Positions 1 through 8,861 of a stretch of 43,489 nt of DNA are shown here, piece by piece (position 1 is the stretch's first letter; every line of letters begins with the position of its first letter). Made by a program: the position numbers and the translations under genes. Source of the DNA: an uncultured Acetatifactor sp. (lineage in GTDB: Bacteria > Bacillota > Clostridia > Lachnospirales > Lachnospiraceae); NCBI GenBank assembly GCA_947595925.1, contig CANQEV010000023.1, positions 1 to 43,489 of the forward strand, given 5' to 3'. A model generated the notes under the pieces. The model did not search any database. It was not told the origin of the DNA and saw only the letters and a program-made list of their open reading frames with translations.

Positions 1-1
1 A

Positions 2-877
2 ACTGAGATCGTATGCTTTTTCAATGCTTATGCGGCTTTAAAGCAGTTTTCTATTCCACACATTCTAATGATGAGCCAGAATTTTTCTACCCTATGTGCC
101 TCCGGCTCTACCTCCCAGGCAGCCAATATTCTGGAAGCTATTGACTCCGGCGCCAGATTACTGCTGATCGACGAGGACAGAAGCGCTGCGAATTTTATGA
201 TGAAAGACATGGTAATGAAAAAATTGATTGGAAAGGATCCCATTATTCCTTTTACGGAGAGGGTCAACGAAATATACCATTCTTTGGGGATATCGACGAT
301 CCTCATCATAGGCGGCAGCGGCGAATATCTGCCGGCAGCGGACACGGTGTATCTCATTGAAAACTTTCAGATCACAGAAGTCACAAAACAGGCAAAGGAC
401 CTGTTTGCACAGTACAGTAAAGAAGCAGAGGAATCAAGTGCAGTAACGCCGGCTGCTCATTGGAGACAAGGCAGAATATTGACCACCGCGGGCTTTTCCC
501 CTTACCCGCCGTTTGGCAAGTCGGAAAAGCTTGCTGTGAGTGATATCGGATATATTTTTATCGGGCAGGAAAAAATAAATACCACTCACATCCATGAGAT
601 TCTATGTAATGAACAGAGAACTGCCGTTGGGTTTTTGATCAGGCTTTTGGAGAATCGCTGTGGGGAGAGCCCGTTTGCGGCATCCCTTTCGGAAACGATA
701 GACTTAAATCAGGAAGTCGACTCCTTATACCGTGAAATCGAAGAAAAGGGCTTGGACCTGATCTACTCGGGATTTTTCCCGGATTGCGAGAGGTTTCTTG
801 CGCTCCCGAGAAAAATGGACTTATTGGCGGCCATTTATCGAATGCGCGATACAATTTATCGTTCCCCCGCCGTTTAG
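2..877 (+). CDS. ABC-class ATPase (COG3044/PF09818-like), 3' part only
   Basis: The reading frame is open to the left window edge, so this is the C-terminal ~291 residues of a longer protein; the methionine encoded at 68 is probably internal. A Walker-B-like stretch LLLIDEDRSAANFM follows a conserved ASGSTSQAANI motif, and further on there are FTERVNEIY and TILIIGGSGEYL. This order is typical of the predicted 'ATPase of the ABC class' family, soluble proteins without membrane domains whose cellular role is unknown to me. The Walker A segment must lie outside the window. The stop codon overlaps that of the convergent glycosyltransferase gene by three bases. Family assignment is fairly secure; function is not. 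Confidence 0.8.
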   Translation, partial: TEIVCFFNAYAALKQFSIPHILMMSQNFSTLCASGSTSQAANILEAIDSGARLLLIDEDRSAANFMMKDMVMKKLIGKDPIIPFTERVNEIYHSLGISTILIIGGSGEYLPAADTVYLIENFQITEVTKQAKDLFAQYSKEAEESSAVTPAAHWRQGRILTTAGFSPYPPFGKSEKLAVSDIGYIFIGQEKINTTHIHEILCNEQRTAVGFLIRLLENRCGESPFAASLSETIDLNQEVDSLYREIEEKGLDLIYSGFFPDCERFLALPRKMDLLAAIYRMRDTIYRSPAV

Positions 878-1797
878 CGGCCGTTGGAACGGCCGCGGTA
901 GAATACTGTCAACAATCTGCTGTACAGGCCCGAAAAGCGCGAATGCGGGTTCTCCGCCAGATATGTCCTTAAGGGTGCCAGCGTCAGGAGCATGATGGAC
1001 CGGTATTTGATGAGCTCCGCCTTTTTCATATACCGCGCCGTGATCTCCTTGTGTTCCACTTTGGAGCGCTTCAGACTTTCTTTTGTCTCCGAATAGCCCC
1101 CGCCCTCATACGCCGCAACCGGAAAGGCCAGATACCGCATCTTGGCTTTTCCGCAATAAAAGCACCAGAGGAAATGTTCATAGTCCCCGCGGATTTTGTA
1201 TTTTGTCTCGAAAGGCTTCTCTTTACAGAGGGAAGCGCCATAAAAGCAGGCCTGATGGCAGGGCACGTGCCGGTAACAGGTAAACCCGGTGATGGAGGGA
1301 GGCGGCGTGATCCAGACCTGGTTTTTTTTGCCGAAGACATCCCCATAGAAGATCTGGCGTTCCTCCCTGTCCGTCCGCTCTTCCCTTTCCGGGAAGGCAT
1401 CCGCGGCGCAGGACTCTCCCGTCCGGGATCCGCTGATCTGTTCCTTTGAGCTTTCCTCTAAGCCCTGCGCGTCTTCCTCCGCCGCCTGCTTCACCTTTTC
1501 CAAAACATTTTCGTCATATAACATATCCCCGCAGTTCAGGAAAAAGAGATACTTCCCCGAGGCGTGGGACACCGCCTGATTCATGGCGTCATAGATCCCC
1601 GTATCTTTTTCCGTATAGACGCGCACCCGGGGATCCGAGAGAAGGTCCCGATTTTTTTCCAGGGAGCCGTCGCTGCTGCCCCCATCCTTCACGATCAGCT
1701 CAAAATCCTCGCAGGTCTGTCTCAACGCGCTCTCCAAAGTTCCCCGCAGCTTTTCCCCGGGATTTAAGCAAACCGTCAAAAGAGAAAAAAAGCACAT
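874..1797 (-). CDS. Glycosyltransferase family 2
   Basis: A 307-residue protein of GT-A fold, family 2. The N-terminus has the usual nucleotide-sugar binding pattern: LLTVCLNPGEKLRGTLES at the start, then VKDGGSSDGS, TGIYDAMNQAV, and the metal-binding region FFLNCGD near residue 90. It probably transfers a sugar from a nucleotide donor to a cell-surface glycan or lipid; donor and acceptor cannot be read from the sequence. A charged insert rich in E, S and R (about residues 104-145) interrupts the catalytic domain and looks lineage-specific. There is no signal peptide or clear membrane span. It starts 21 bases after the HAD-CPBP gene with a GAGGT ribosome binding site, so it is probably the last gene of the greA transcript. 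Confidence 0.85.
   Translation of the reverse strand: MCFFSLLTVCLNPGEKLRGTLESALRQTCEDFELIVKDGGSSDGSLEKNRDLLSDPRVRVYTEKDTGIYDAMNQAVSHASGKYLFFLNCGDMLYDENVLEKVKQAAEEDAQGLEESSKEQISGSRTGESCAADAFPEREERTDREERQIFYGDVFGKKNQVWITPPPSITGFTCYRHVPCHQACFYGASLCKEKPFETKYKIRGDYEHFLWCFYCGKAKMRYLAFPVAAYEGGGYSETKESLKRSKVEHKEITARYMKKAELIKYRSIMLLTLAPLRTYLAENPHSRFSGLYSRLLTVFYRGRSNGR
877..896. other. Perfect GC hairpin at a convergent gene junction
   Basis: GCGGCCGT (877-884) and ACGGCCGC (889-896) form an 8-bp perfect stem with a four-base loop. It starts on the last base of the ATPase stop codon and lies inside the last codons of the opposite glycosyltransferase gene. Neither side has a T-tract, so it is not a standard intrinsic terminator. 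It could still slow polymerase or protect 3' ends. Confidence 0.45.
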
Positions 1798-1818
1798 ACT
1801 GAATACCTCTGAAATCTT

Positions 1819-3291
1819 TTATAAGATCCGTTTCCTTCTGGCAAGGAACACCGTGCTCCCGCCTCCCAGAAGCAGTAAAACAATGCACACCGGCCAGCTG
1901 CAGAACCTGGTCCCGCCCAGTCCCGTATAAGAGACGATCAGGCTCAGGAGATTCATCCCCGCATGCATACACACCGGGACGCGGAAATCCGCAAAATACT
2001 CATAGGCATAGGCAATCAAATACCCCATGGCAGCCGCGTAGAGAGCCTGTACCATATTGCCGTGGTAGACGCCGAACAGGATCGAGGAGGCCACGATTGC
2101 CGTCATAACGTCATAGAATCTCCGCAGATATCCGTAGATCAGGCCACGGAACAACAGTTCCTCCGCCAGGGGGCTCACAAGGCCGTAGCAGACCAGTGCG
2201 ATGCCAAAAGAAGCCCCTGTCTGGGCTTCCGCCACCGCCTGGTAAGCGTCCGAGCTTCCGGTGATCCCCGTCAGGCCAAGGAGCATTGCGCCGCCCAGGG
2301 AAAGTCCTGCCGCGGAAAGCGCCGCCAACCCATAGGACGTCCCGGGCTGCGGGGTCAGGTGCGTCAGGTACATGTCCCGAATGGTCCTGCGCACGCATTT
2401 GCGGGCGCTGCCAAAAATGGCGAGCCCTCCCGCCAGAAAGCCGATCCCGGAAATGATGGTCGAGAGATCCTGGGTGATCTCCATGCCCGCGCGTCCGGCC
2501 GAGACCAGACACAGGTTTTGCGCAAAGCCCCGCACGGCGAGAAAGAGCACGAAGGAAAACAAAAGCAGCCAGATCTTCTGAAGGCTGTTCAGATCCTTTT
2601 CCATGTCCTCATAGCCCCTCAGGAGAAACCTGCGGAGCTCTTCCACGGACCGCACGATATAGTCCGCGTGGGCTGCCCGCAGTTCCTCCATGCCGCCGTA
2701 CCCGTAGGAGACGCCTACGGAGTCGATCCCCAGCGCCTTTGCGCCTTCCACGTCAAACTTCCGGTCCCCGATCATATACACCTTGCTCTTGTCAATCCTG
2801 CCGTCCGGAGACAGCCGGCGGAGCGCCTCCCGGACCACTTCCTCTTTTTCCACCCGTCTGCCGTCCAGCTCGCTTCCCACCACAACGTCAAAGTATTCCC
2901 GGATGTGAAAATGCTCCAGGATCCTCTCCACAAACACGGTGGGCTTGCTGGAGGCGACAGCCAGGCGCATTCCCCGCAGCCGCAGTTTTTTCAGCATCTG
3001 CGGGATCCCCCGGTAGACCTCGTTCTCAAAGATACCGATGTCCTGAAAGCGTTCCCGGTACTTTGCAACCGCCCTCTGTGCCTGTTCCTCCGAGAAGCCG
3101 TAAAACTCTATAAAGCTGTCCTTCAGGGGAGGTCCGATGAAGGGCTCCAGCTTGTCCAGATCAGGCTCCTCGATCCCAAAGTCCTTCAGGGCATACTGCA
3201 CGCAGGTGGTGATCCCCAGTTTTGGGTCCGTAAGCGTGCCGTCCAGGTCAAACAGAAGGTATTCTTTTTTCTGCCAGATTTCGTCTTTCAT
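1819..3291 (-). CDS. HAD phosphatase fused to a CPBP-family membrane protease
   Basis: One unbroken frame encodes two unrelated enzymes. In the numbering of the longer form (ATG at 3300), residues 13-225 are a HAD subfamily IA hydrolase of the phosphoglycolate phosphatase type, with motif I DLDGTLTD (D18, D20), motif II ASSKP and motif IV GDRKFD. Residues 240-490 are hydrophobic and carry the CPBP (Abi/CAAX-like) glutamic protease signatures: EELLFRG (E380, E381, R385), FGVYHG (H413) and HAGMN (H446, N450). CPBP proteins cleave membrane substrates or act in bacteriocin immunity; the HAD half would face the cytoplasm. I chose the ATG at 3291 because GGGAG lies 10 bases upstream of it but only one base from the ATG at 3300. 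It follows greA by 7-16 bases. Confidence 0.85.
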   Translation of the reverse strand: MKDEIWQKKEYLLFDLDGTLTDPKLGITTCVQYALKDFGIEEPDLDKLEPFIGPPLKDSFIEFYGFSEEQAQRAVAKYRERFQDIGIFENEVYRGIPQMLKKLRLRGMRLAVASSKPTVFVERILEHFHIREYFDVVVGSELDGRRVEKEEVVREALRRLSPDGRIDKSKVYMIGDRKFDVEGAKALGIDSVGVSYGYGGMEELRAAHADYIVRSVEELRRFLLRGYEDMEKDLNSLQKIWLLLFSFVLFLAVRGFAQNLCLVSAGRAGMEITQDLSTIISGIGFLAGGLAIFGSARKCVRRTIRDMYLTHLTPQPGTSYGLAALSAAGLSLGGAMLLGLTGITGSSDAYQAVAEAQTGASFGIALVCYGLVSPLAEELLFRGLIYGYLRRFYDVMTAIVASSILFGVYHGNMVQALYAAAMGYLIAYAYEYFADFRVPVCMHAGMNLLSLIVSYTGLGGTRFCSWPVCIVLLLLGGGSTVFLARRKRIL

Positions 3292-3307
3292 AAAACTCAT
3301 GCTCCCG

Positions 3308-3811
3308 TCAGAAACCGCGAAGCTGTATGCTGTCGTCGTCTCCGGTCTTCTCGATCTTCAGGATCTTTACCTCGTATCCAATGGATGGATTCACCTGGAC
3401 ATGGACGGTTTCCCCTTCTTTTTTGCCGAGAAGCGCTTTCCCCATGGGAGATTCGTTGCTGATCAGGCCCTCCAGGGAGTTCCCCCGGACCGTGGTCACG
3501 ATCCGATATGTCTCCACGCTGCCGTCGTCCGCAAATTCCACGGTGACGGTGTTGTTGATCCCCACCTCGTCCGCCGCGGAATCCTCGGAGATCACCTTAG
3601 CGGTCCGGATCATCTTTTCCAGATAGCGGATCCGGCTCTCGTTCTGGTTCTTCACCTTCTTTGCCGCGTGGTACTCAAAATTCTCACTGAGATCCCCCTG
3701 GGCCCTGGCCTCTTTCACCTCTTCCAAGACCTGTGGCCGGATCACGGATTTCCGGTGCCGGATCTCCTCCTCCATCTTCTTGATATCGCTGGGTGTCAAT
3801 TCGTCGTACAT
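3308..3811 (-). CDS. greA: Transcription elongation factor GreA
   Basis: 167 residues, close to the usual ~158. The N-terminal coiled coil carries the tip motif GDLSENFEYHAAK, with D40 and E43 as the acidic pair that coordinates the second magnesium in the RNA polymerase active site. The C-terminal FKBP-like domain contains ISNESPMGKALLGKKEGE and ends near YEVKILKIE. GreA enters the secondary channel of backtracked polymerase and stimulates cleavage of the nascent RNA. The start is supported by AGGAGG eight bases upstream. The 190 bases before it contain a TTGACA at about the right place but no convincing -10 box. The downstream HAD-CPBP gene follows so closely that the two are surely co-transcribed. 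Confidence 0.93.
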   Translation of the reverse strand: MYDELTPSDIKKMEEEIRHRKSVIRPQVLEEVKEARAQGDLSENFEYHAAKKVKNQNESRIRYLEKMIRTAKVISEDSAADEVGINNTVTVEFADDGSVETYRIVTTVRGNSLEGLISNESPMGKALLGKKEGETVHVQVNPSIGYEVKILKIEKTGDDDSIQLRGF

Positions 3812-4005
3812 TTTCTTTCCTCCTGTATCGCCTGCCGCTGCCGCAGCGGCTTCCCGCCTCTGTCAAAAACGCTCCTGTTGCCCGGCAGGACTGTCCAGAT
3901 CCCTTTGTTTCCGCGCAGCCGCCCTTCTGGAATTTTTGCCGCTCCCCGACTGCCTTTGTCCAGAAAGCAAGGCTTTCCAGTCCTGCGGACGCAGGTATCC
4001 GGAAT

Positions 4006-4971
4006 TTATAATCCTACTCCATAGACCACCGCCGCAGCAAGGATGATCTGTATGATGGCAAAGCGGAAGACCGTCTGCGTGTTGGACCAGTTCCAGACCT
4101 TGCGCACATGATCGTGCAGGGGCGTCCGAATATTGGTCATGATGTGAATTTTTAAAAACCGGATCAGCGAAACCTTGATCAGGCCCAGCCCGCCGTCCAG
4201 GATCGTCACCAGCGCCACCGGAACATACAGGATTGGCGCGCCGGTCTTTAAGATCGCGATGCTGATGAACAACCCCATGGCGCGGGAGCCTGCGTCCCCC
4301 ATCATCAGCTTGCTGGGCGTGGCGTTATACCAGAGATATCCCAGGATACACACCGCAAACAGCAGGTTGAGATAGGCGTAGCTCTCCGACCTCTCACGGA
4401 TCAGATCCACCGCATAGATGGTCATCACGCTGATGATCGTCAGGGTCCCGGAGAGACCGTCCACCCCGTCCGAACAATTGGTCACGTTCACGGAGGTCCA
4501 GACAAGGATCACCGTCAGAACCGCAAAGACCCAGGCGGGAAGTGCAAAGCTCATTCCCAAGATGGCAAGATCCACCGTGCTGGGGTTGTATTTCAGGTAG
4601 GTGAACGCCACCATTGCCGCAACGCACAGATCCAGAAAGCCCTTCTTGTACTCCCCCCAGGGAGTTTTTGAGGCGTCGTCCAGATAACCGGTCATCATGC
4701 AGATCACGATCAGGATCAGATAAATCACCAGTTCCGCGTCCAAAGGCACGAACAGGAGCACCGCTCCCACAAACGCCAGCACAAAAATGATCCCGGCTCC
4801 CCTGGGTTTTCCCGCGGACAGCTTTCCGTCATGCGCGTATTCCCTGCCCCCATCCTTCGGCAGAAAAGGCGCCAGCTTTGCCGTGGCGAAAACCGTCACG
4901 GCGAAGGCGAAGAGAATACCGCAGAATGCCATAAGGGAACCTGAAATCCCCGGCAAAAGACTCTGTAACAT
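4006..4971 (-). CDS. mraY: MraY-like phospho-N-acetylmuramoyl-pentapeptide transferase
   Basis: 321 residues with about ten membrane spans, family PF00953. MraY-type motifs appear in order: SAGKPRGAG (52-60), GYLDDASK with D98/D99, NCSDGVDGLSG (D168, D171), MMGDAGSRAMG (D226), and TPLHDHVRK (H286, H288), followed by WSNTQTVFRF. The TPLHxH pattern fits MraY better than WecA/TagO, although the middle histidine of the classic HHH is D here. The enzyme would move phospho-MurNAc-pentapeptide onto undecaprenyl phosphate on the inner membrane face. It is outside any division/cell-wall cluster, so it may be a second copy or a relative with a different acceptor. Its start lies two bases after the GH2 stop, and GAGGG at the GH2 end serves as its ribosome binding site, so translation is probably coupled. 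Confidence 0.72.
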   Translation of the reverse strand: MLQSLLPGISGSLMAFCGILFAFAVTVFATAKLAPFLPKDGGREYAHDGKLSAGKPRGAGIIFVLAFVGAVLLFVPLDAELVIYLILIVICMMTGYLDDASKTPWGEYKKGFLDLCVAAMVAFTYLKYNPSTVDLAILGMSFALPAWVFAVLTVILVWTSVNVTNCSDGVDGLSGTLTIISVMTIYAVDLIRERSESYAYLNLLFAVCILGYLWYNATPSKLMMGDAGSRAMGLFISIAILKTGAPILYVPVALVTILDGGLGLIKVSLIRFLKIHIMTNIRTPLHDHVRKVWNWSNTQTVFRFAIIQIILAAAVVYGVGL

Positions 4972-4973
4972 AA

Positions 4974-7900
4974 TTATCCCTCATCTTTCCGGAATCGGAT
5001 GGATTCCAAATTAAACTGACAGCCCGGCAGGAAGACCAGATCCAGCCTTCCCCTGCCGCAGATCTTTTCAAAGGAAAAGGTCTGACGGTTGTACTCATTT
5101 GTATCCCCTCCCCGGAATTCCGCCATCCGCGCCTGCATCTCCCCGCCGTTCTCCGGGTTAAAGCGGATGTGGATGGTATTGACCGGCAGCGGCGTCCAGC
5201 CGCAGATCTCCACCTGGCTGCTGCCCGTCTCTCCGAAGTCCATATTTTCAAATTCCAGCGTCACATTGTTGCCGATGCCCTCCACGCGGCTGCCGTTGAT
5301 CTTAAAATCATCGCCGTACACCCGGCTGGCTTCTCCGGCATACAGTTCCCCGAAGGCCTTCTCCAGCTTTTTGAAGGAAAAACCCTTGATGTGGACTTTC
5401 TGGTCCCGCATCAGAAGACCTAAGCTGGTCACGCCCTTCAATCTCCTTGGCAGTTTCCAGGTCTCTTCCTGATAGACGTTCCAGATCGACGGTTTCTGAT
5501 AGTGCAGCGTGTCGATCAGAACGCTTCCCTCCGCCCTAGGCATTCCTGTCCAAAGTTCGATCAGGTATTCTTCCCCGGAGAGGGCAAACACCGGGATCGT
5601 GATCTCGTCCGAGCCGTAATCTCCGAAGTCCACGCCGTCAAAGACCACGCCGCTCTCGCCGTCCCTGGCCGTGGAGATCCCCTTTTCGTTACCGTTTCCG
5701 ATCTCTCCGAAACTCTCTGTAAAAAGTCCCGCCGTCACCAGTTCGTAAGGGTTCAGGAAGGAAGTCCCAAGTCCCTCCGCCCGGAGCTCCAGCTGGGAGA
5801 TCACCGTCACTTTTCCGATGGGTTCCTTCGCCATACAGCGCACCCGGAAGCTCCCGTCCCCTTTCGCCGTGACCTTCGCCTTATGAATATTTCCCTCCGC
5901 GTTCAGGGGTTCCGCTTTCGCCATGGGGACGTCGATCCCTGCGTCGTTTACCACCTTCCAGATCAGTTCCGGCGCGGCGTCCTCCGGCAGAACCTTCGCC
6001 GTGACTGTCAACTCCCTCCGCTCCGGCGTAAAAACAGGCTCCTCCTCTAAAGTCAGTTCAATCTTTCTCGTGGGAATCCAGCGTCTTTCATGTTCCCCGG
6101 GCTTGTTTCCTGCGGATATTGTCTCTCTATGTTCTTTGGTCTTTTCATCTGCCACGCAGTTTTCCAGATAGTGTTTCTCCAGCGCCTCCGCCTCATGGGC
6201 TTCCAGCAGCAGCTGCGCCGGGCAGAGTCCTTCCCCGCTGACGGTGACCTTAATCTCCCCGGCCTGGTCCGTGGTGCCGATCACCGCCAGGAGTTTCCCG
6301 GAAAACAGCTTTCTGGTGTCGGACTTGTAATCGTCGTAGTCCGTGCTGTCCCCGTTGTCCAGTCCCAGAAGCCGGGCCGGCCCTTCCAGCTTCACCTTCA
6401 CATAGTCCACCGCGTTCTCCACGGGATGCCCCTGGGCGTCCAGGGTCTCGACGGTGACGAAGCAGAGGTCCCGGGCATCCGCCTTCAGCTCCGTCTTATC
6501 CGGCGTCAGGCAGATCTGATGACTGGATCCGAAGGATCTTCTCTCCTGTCTTGCGACCTCCCTGCCCTCCTGGTCGTATGCGACGGCCATAATAACGCCG
6601 GGCTCGTAGGGCACCTGCCAGGACGCCAGAAGGGATCTGCCGTTTTTGTGGTCGATCGTCTGCCTGCCCTGCCTCCTGCCGTTCACAAAGAGCTCCGCCT
6701 GGGGCGCGTTGGTGGCCACGCGGACGTCGATGATCTGGCCGGGGTTAAAATCCCAATACGGGAATACATGTATCATGGGTTTCTCCCGGTAATCGGTCCA
6801 CACCGACTGGAAAGTATAATAGGGGTCTTTCGGGAATCCCGCGGTGTCGATCTGTCCGAAATACGAGTTCTTCGTGTGGTAGGGGGTGGGTTCCCCGATG
6901 TAGTCAAAGCCGGTCCAGACAAACTGTCCGAAGGCGAATGACGCGTCCCTGTCGTCGATGATACACTGTTCCGTGCTGTCCGCCCCCCAGCTCGTGGAAG
7001 AATTTCCCAGAGCGGAGCACTGTTCATCCTCGTCCGAGAGAATGGACTGGGAGAGGGGGAAGTGGTAGATTCCCCGGCTCTGCACCACGGAGGCAGTCTC
7101 GCTTCCGTAGATGATCCAGTCCGGGTGCTGCGCGTGGTGCTCGTCATAATATCTCTCGCCGTAGTTATACCCCGCGATCTTTACGATATCCGCGCACTTC
7201 CGGGCGTTTTCCCAGGGCATATAATTGGAGCCGATCGTGACCCGGGCGTTCTCCTTCGGGTCATTGTCCCGCACATACCCCACCAGTCTCCGGGTGATCT
7301 CCTGTCCATGCTCATCCGCGTGGGTGTCGTAGATCTCGTTGCCGATGGACCAGAGAAGAAGGCTGGGGTGATTTCGGTCCCTGCGGATCCAGCTCGCCAC
7401 GTCCCTCTCCGCCCACTGGACAAAGAACCGGGCATAATCGTAGGTGGTCTTTGAGCGCTCCCACATGTCAAAAGCCTCGTCCACCACGAGAAATCCCATG
7501 CGGTCCGCCAGTTCTAAAAACTCCGGTGCCGGGGGGTTGTGGCTCGTGCGCAGGCCGTTGACGCCCATCTCCCGCAAAATACGAAACTGTCTCCGCAGAG
7601 CTTCCTCATGGAAGGCGGAACCCAGGCAACCCAGATCATGGTGCTCGCAGACGCCGTGGACTTTCACCTGCCTGCCGTTTAAGAAAAGCCCCTTCTGCGG
7701 ATCAAAGGCGACGCTCCGGAAGCCCACCGTGATCTCCTGGCAGTCCAAAAGAGCATCCTTCTGATAAAGTTTCACTTCCAGAACGTAACACCTGGGATCC
7801 TCTACATCCCAGAGGGCGGGGTCTTCTATGCGGACGGACGCCCCTGCCTTTTTTGCCCCGGCGTCCACGTCCGCCTGCCACTTCCCAAAGATTCCGCCGG

Positions 7901-8510
7901 TTTTCCGCTCTCCGAAATCTTCCCGTAAGAGGTACTCCACCCTGCTCTCCGCCAGGTCCTCCCCCTCCAGTTCCGTTTCCATGTCCAGCGAAAAAACACT
8001 GTTCTTTTCTTCCGGCCGGGAAAGGGGCCGGATGTTCACATATGTCCCATCCAGGGGCAGATAGGCCTTCCCGCAGCGCTTCAGCCAGACGTTCCGGTAG
8101 ATCCCGGCACCGGAATACCAGCGGGAATTCGGTGACTGGTGCCGCACGAGGAGAACCAGTTCGTTCTCCCCTTTTTTCAGATGGTCCGTCAGGTCCGCGT
8201 CGAAAGTCGTGTAGCCGTACTTCCAATCCATGACTTTCTCCCCGTTTAAGTAGACGGTGGAATCCATATACACCCCGTCGAACCGGACGATCAGCCTCTC
8301 TCCCTCCGAAAGCTCCGCCTGAAAGGTCTTGCGGTACCACCCAAAACTGTCCTCGTAGAGATTCTTGCTGTCATAGATCAGCCAGTCGTGAGGGACTTCC
8401 ACCGGAAGAAATTCCTCTCTCCGGCCCTGCATCTCCTCCCATGTCGTGTCTAAGGGCGTCTTCAAAAAGTACCACTCGTTTGTCCACAGCTCCATATTGT
8501 TCTTTCTCAT
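4974..8510 (-). CDS. Large intracellular glycoside hydrolase family 2 enzyme
   Basis: 1178 residues. The N-terminal sugar-binding domain (about 5-160) has VPHDWLIYD, FDGVYMDSTVYLNG and SGAGIYRNVWL; an immunoglobulin-like domain follows. The TIM barrel (about 275-560) carries the catalytic pair: acid/base E392 in SIGNE and nucleophile E471 in YGSETAS. Two or more beta-sandwich domains of the DUF4982/Ig type fill residues ~600-1178. This layout is common in beta-galactosidase-like GH2 enzymes of gut bacteria; the substrate could be a galactoside, glucuronide or arabinoside. The absence of a signal peptide implies action on imported oligosaccharides, and the GH67 gene upstream suggests xylan side chains. 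It is followed after two bases by the mraY-like gene. Confidence 0.88.
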   Translation of the reverse strand: MRKNNMELWTNEWYFLKTPLDTTWEEMQGRREEFLPVEVPHDWLIYDSKNLYEDSFGWYRKTFQAELSEGERLIVRFDGVYMDSTVYLNGEKVMDWKYGYTTFDADLTDHLKKGENELVLLVRHQSPNSRWYSGAGIYRNVWLKRCGKAYLPLDGTYVNIRPLSRPEEKNSVFSLDMETELEGEDLAESRVEYLLREDFGERKTGGIFGKWQADVDAGAKKAGASVRIEDPALWDVEDPRCYVLEVKLYQKDALLDCQEITVGFRSVAFDPQKGLFLNGRQVKVHGVCEHHDLGCLGSAFHEEALRRQFRILREMGVNGLRTSHNPPAPEFLELADRMGFLVVDEAFDMWERSKTTYDYARFFVQWAERDVASWIRRDRNHPSLLLWSIGNEIYDTHADEHGQEITRRLVGYVRDNDPKENARVTIGSNYMPWENARKCADIVKIAGYNYGERYYDEHHAQHPDWIIYGSETASVVQSRGIYHFPLSQSILSDEDEQCSALGNSSTSWGADSTEQCIIDDRDASFAFGQFVWTGFDYIGEPTPYHTKNSYFGQIDTAGFPKDPYYTFQSVWTDYREKPMIHVFPYWDFNPGQIIDVRVATNAPQAELFVNGRRQGRQTIDHKNGRSLLASWQVPYEPGVIMAVAYDQEGREVARQERRSFGSSHQICLTPDKTELKADARDLCFVTVETLDAQGHPVENAVDYVKVKLEGPARLLGLDNGDSTDYDDYKSDTRKLFSGKLLAVIGTTDQAGEIKVTVSGEGLCPAQLLLEAHEAEALEKHYLENCVADEKTKEHRETISAGNKPGEHERRWIPTRKIELTLEEEPVFTPERRELTVTAKVLPEDAAPELIWKVVNDAGIDVPMAKAEPLNAEGNIHKAKVTAKGDGSFRVRCMAKEPIGKVTVISQLELRAEGLGTSFLNPYELVTAGLFTESFGEIGNGNEKGISTARDGESGVVFDGVDFGDYGSDEITIPVFALSGEEYLIELWTGMPRAEGSVLIDTLHYQKPSIWNVYQEETWKLPRRLKGVTSLGLLMRDQKVHIKGFSFKKLEKAFGELYAGEASRVYGDDFKINGSRVEGIGNNVTLEFENMDFGETGSSQVEICGWTPLPVNTIHIRFNPENGGEMQARMAEFRGGDTNEYNRQTFSFEKICGRGRLDLVFLPGCQFNLESIRFRKDEG

Positions 8511-8549
8511 ATCCGTCCGGTCCCTTTCCCCGTATCCTGTATCCGGTAT

Positions 8550-8787
8550 CTATTTCTGGGCTTTTCTCCTTGGGCGTTTCGCCTTGTGTTTCTATCCCCA
8601 GGCATTTCTTCCTGGGCGTTTCTTCCTGGGCGTTTCTCCCCAAACTTCTATCCCTGAGATTTTATCTCTGGGCTTTCCCGGGCCCTTTTCCCAGGGCTTT
8701 TTCCCTGGAGTCTTCCCCTTAAGCTTTCCCTTGGGCTTTTCTGCCTGAGCTTCTATCCCTGGGCCTTTATCCTTGTGCGTTTTCCCC
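8550..8787. repeat. Degenerate ~14-bp tandem array between GH67 and GH2
   Basis: About 17 imperfect copies of a 12-15-base unit near TCTTCCTGGGCGTT run head to tail through most of the 351-base gap between the GH67 stop (8862) and GH2 start (8510). The best copies are at 8607-8634. Some units carry CCCAGG instead of CCTGGG, so neighbours can pair, for example CCCAGG at 8597-8602 with CCTGGG at 8611-8616. No promoter is obvious in the gap, so if GH67 and GH2 share a transcript the array would be part of the intercistronic RNA. Confidence 0.75.
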
Positions 8788-8861
8788 GGCTCCTGCTCTC
8801 TTGATGCCTGTCACCCCTATGAATCGGCATTGCGTCACACCGTTCTTTTACCGCTTTTCCG

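Noticed and set aside
1963..3462. 499-codon plus-strand frame
   Set aside because: It lies antisense to the HAD-CPBP and greA genes; its product is rich in His, Gln, Pro and Arg without family features, as expected of a mirror frame in GC-rich DNA.
3812..4005. Promoter of greA at a TTGACA box
   Set aside because: The TTGACA is present, but no acceptable -10 lies 16-18 bases downstream, so I did not annotate it.
8371..8643. Small protein encoded through the 14-bp repeats on the minus strand
   Set aside because: The frame runs into the start of GH2 in another frame and consists of repeat-derived residues; repeat length varies and would shift the frame.
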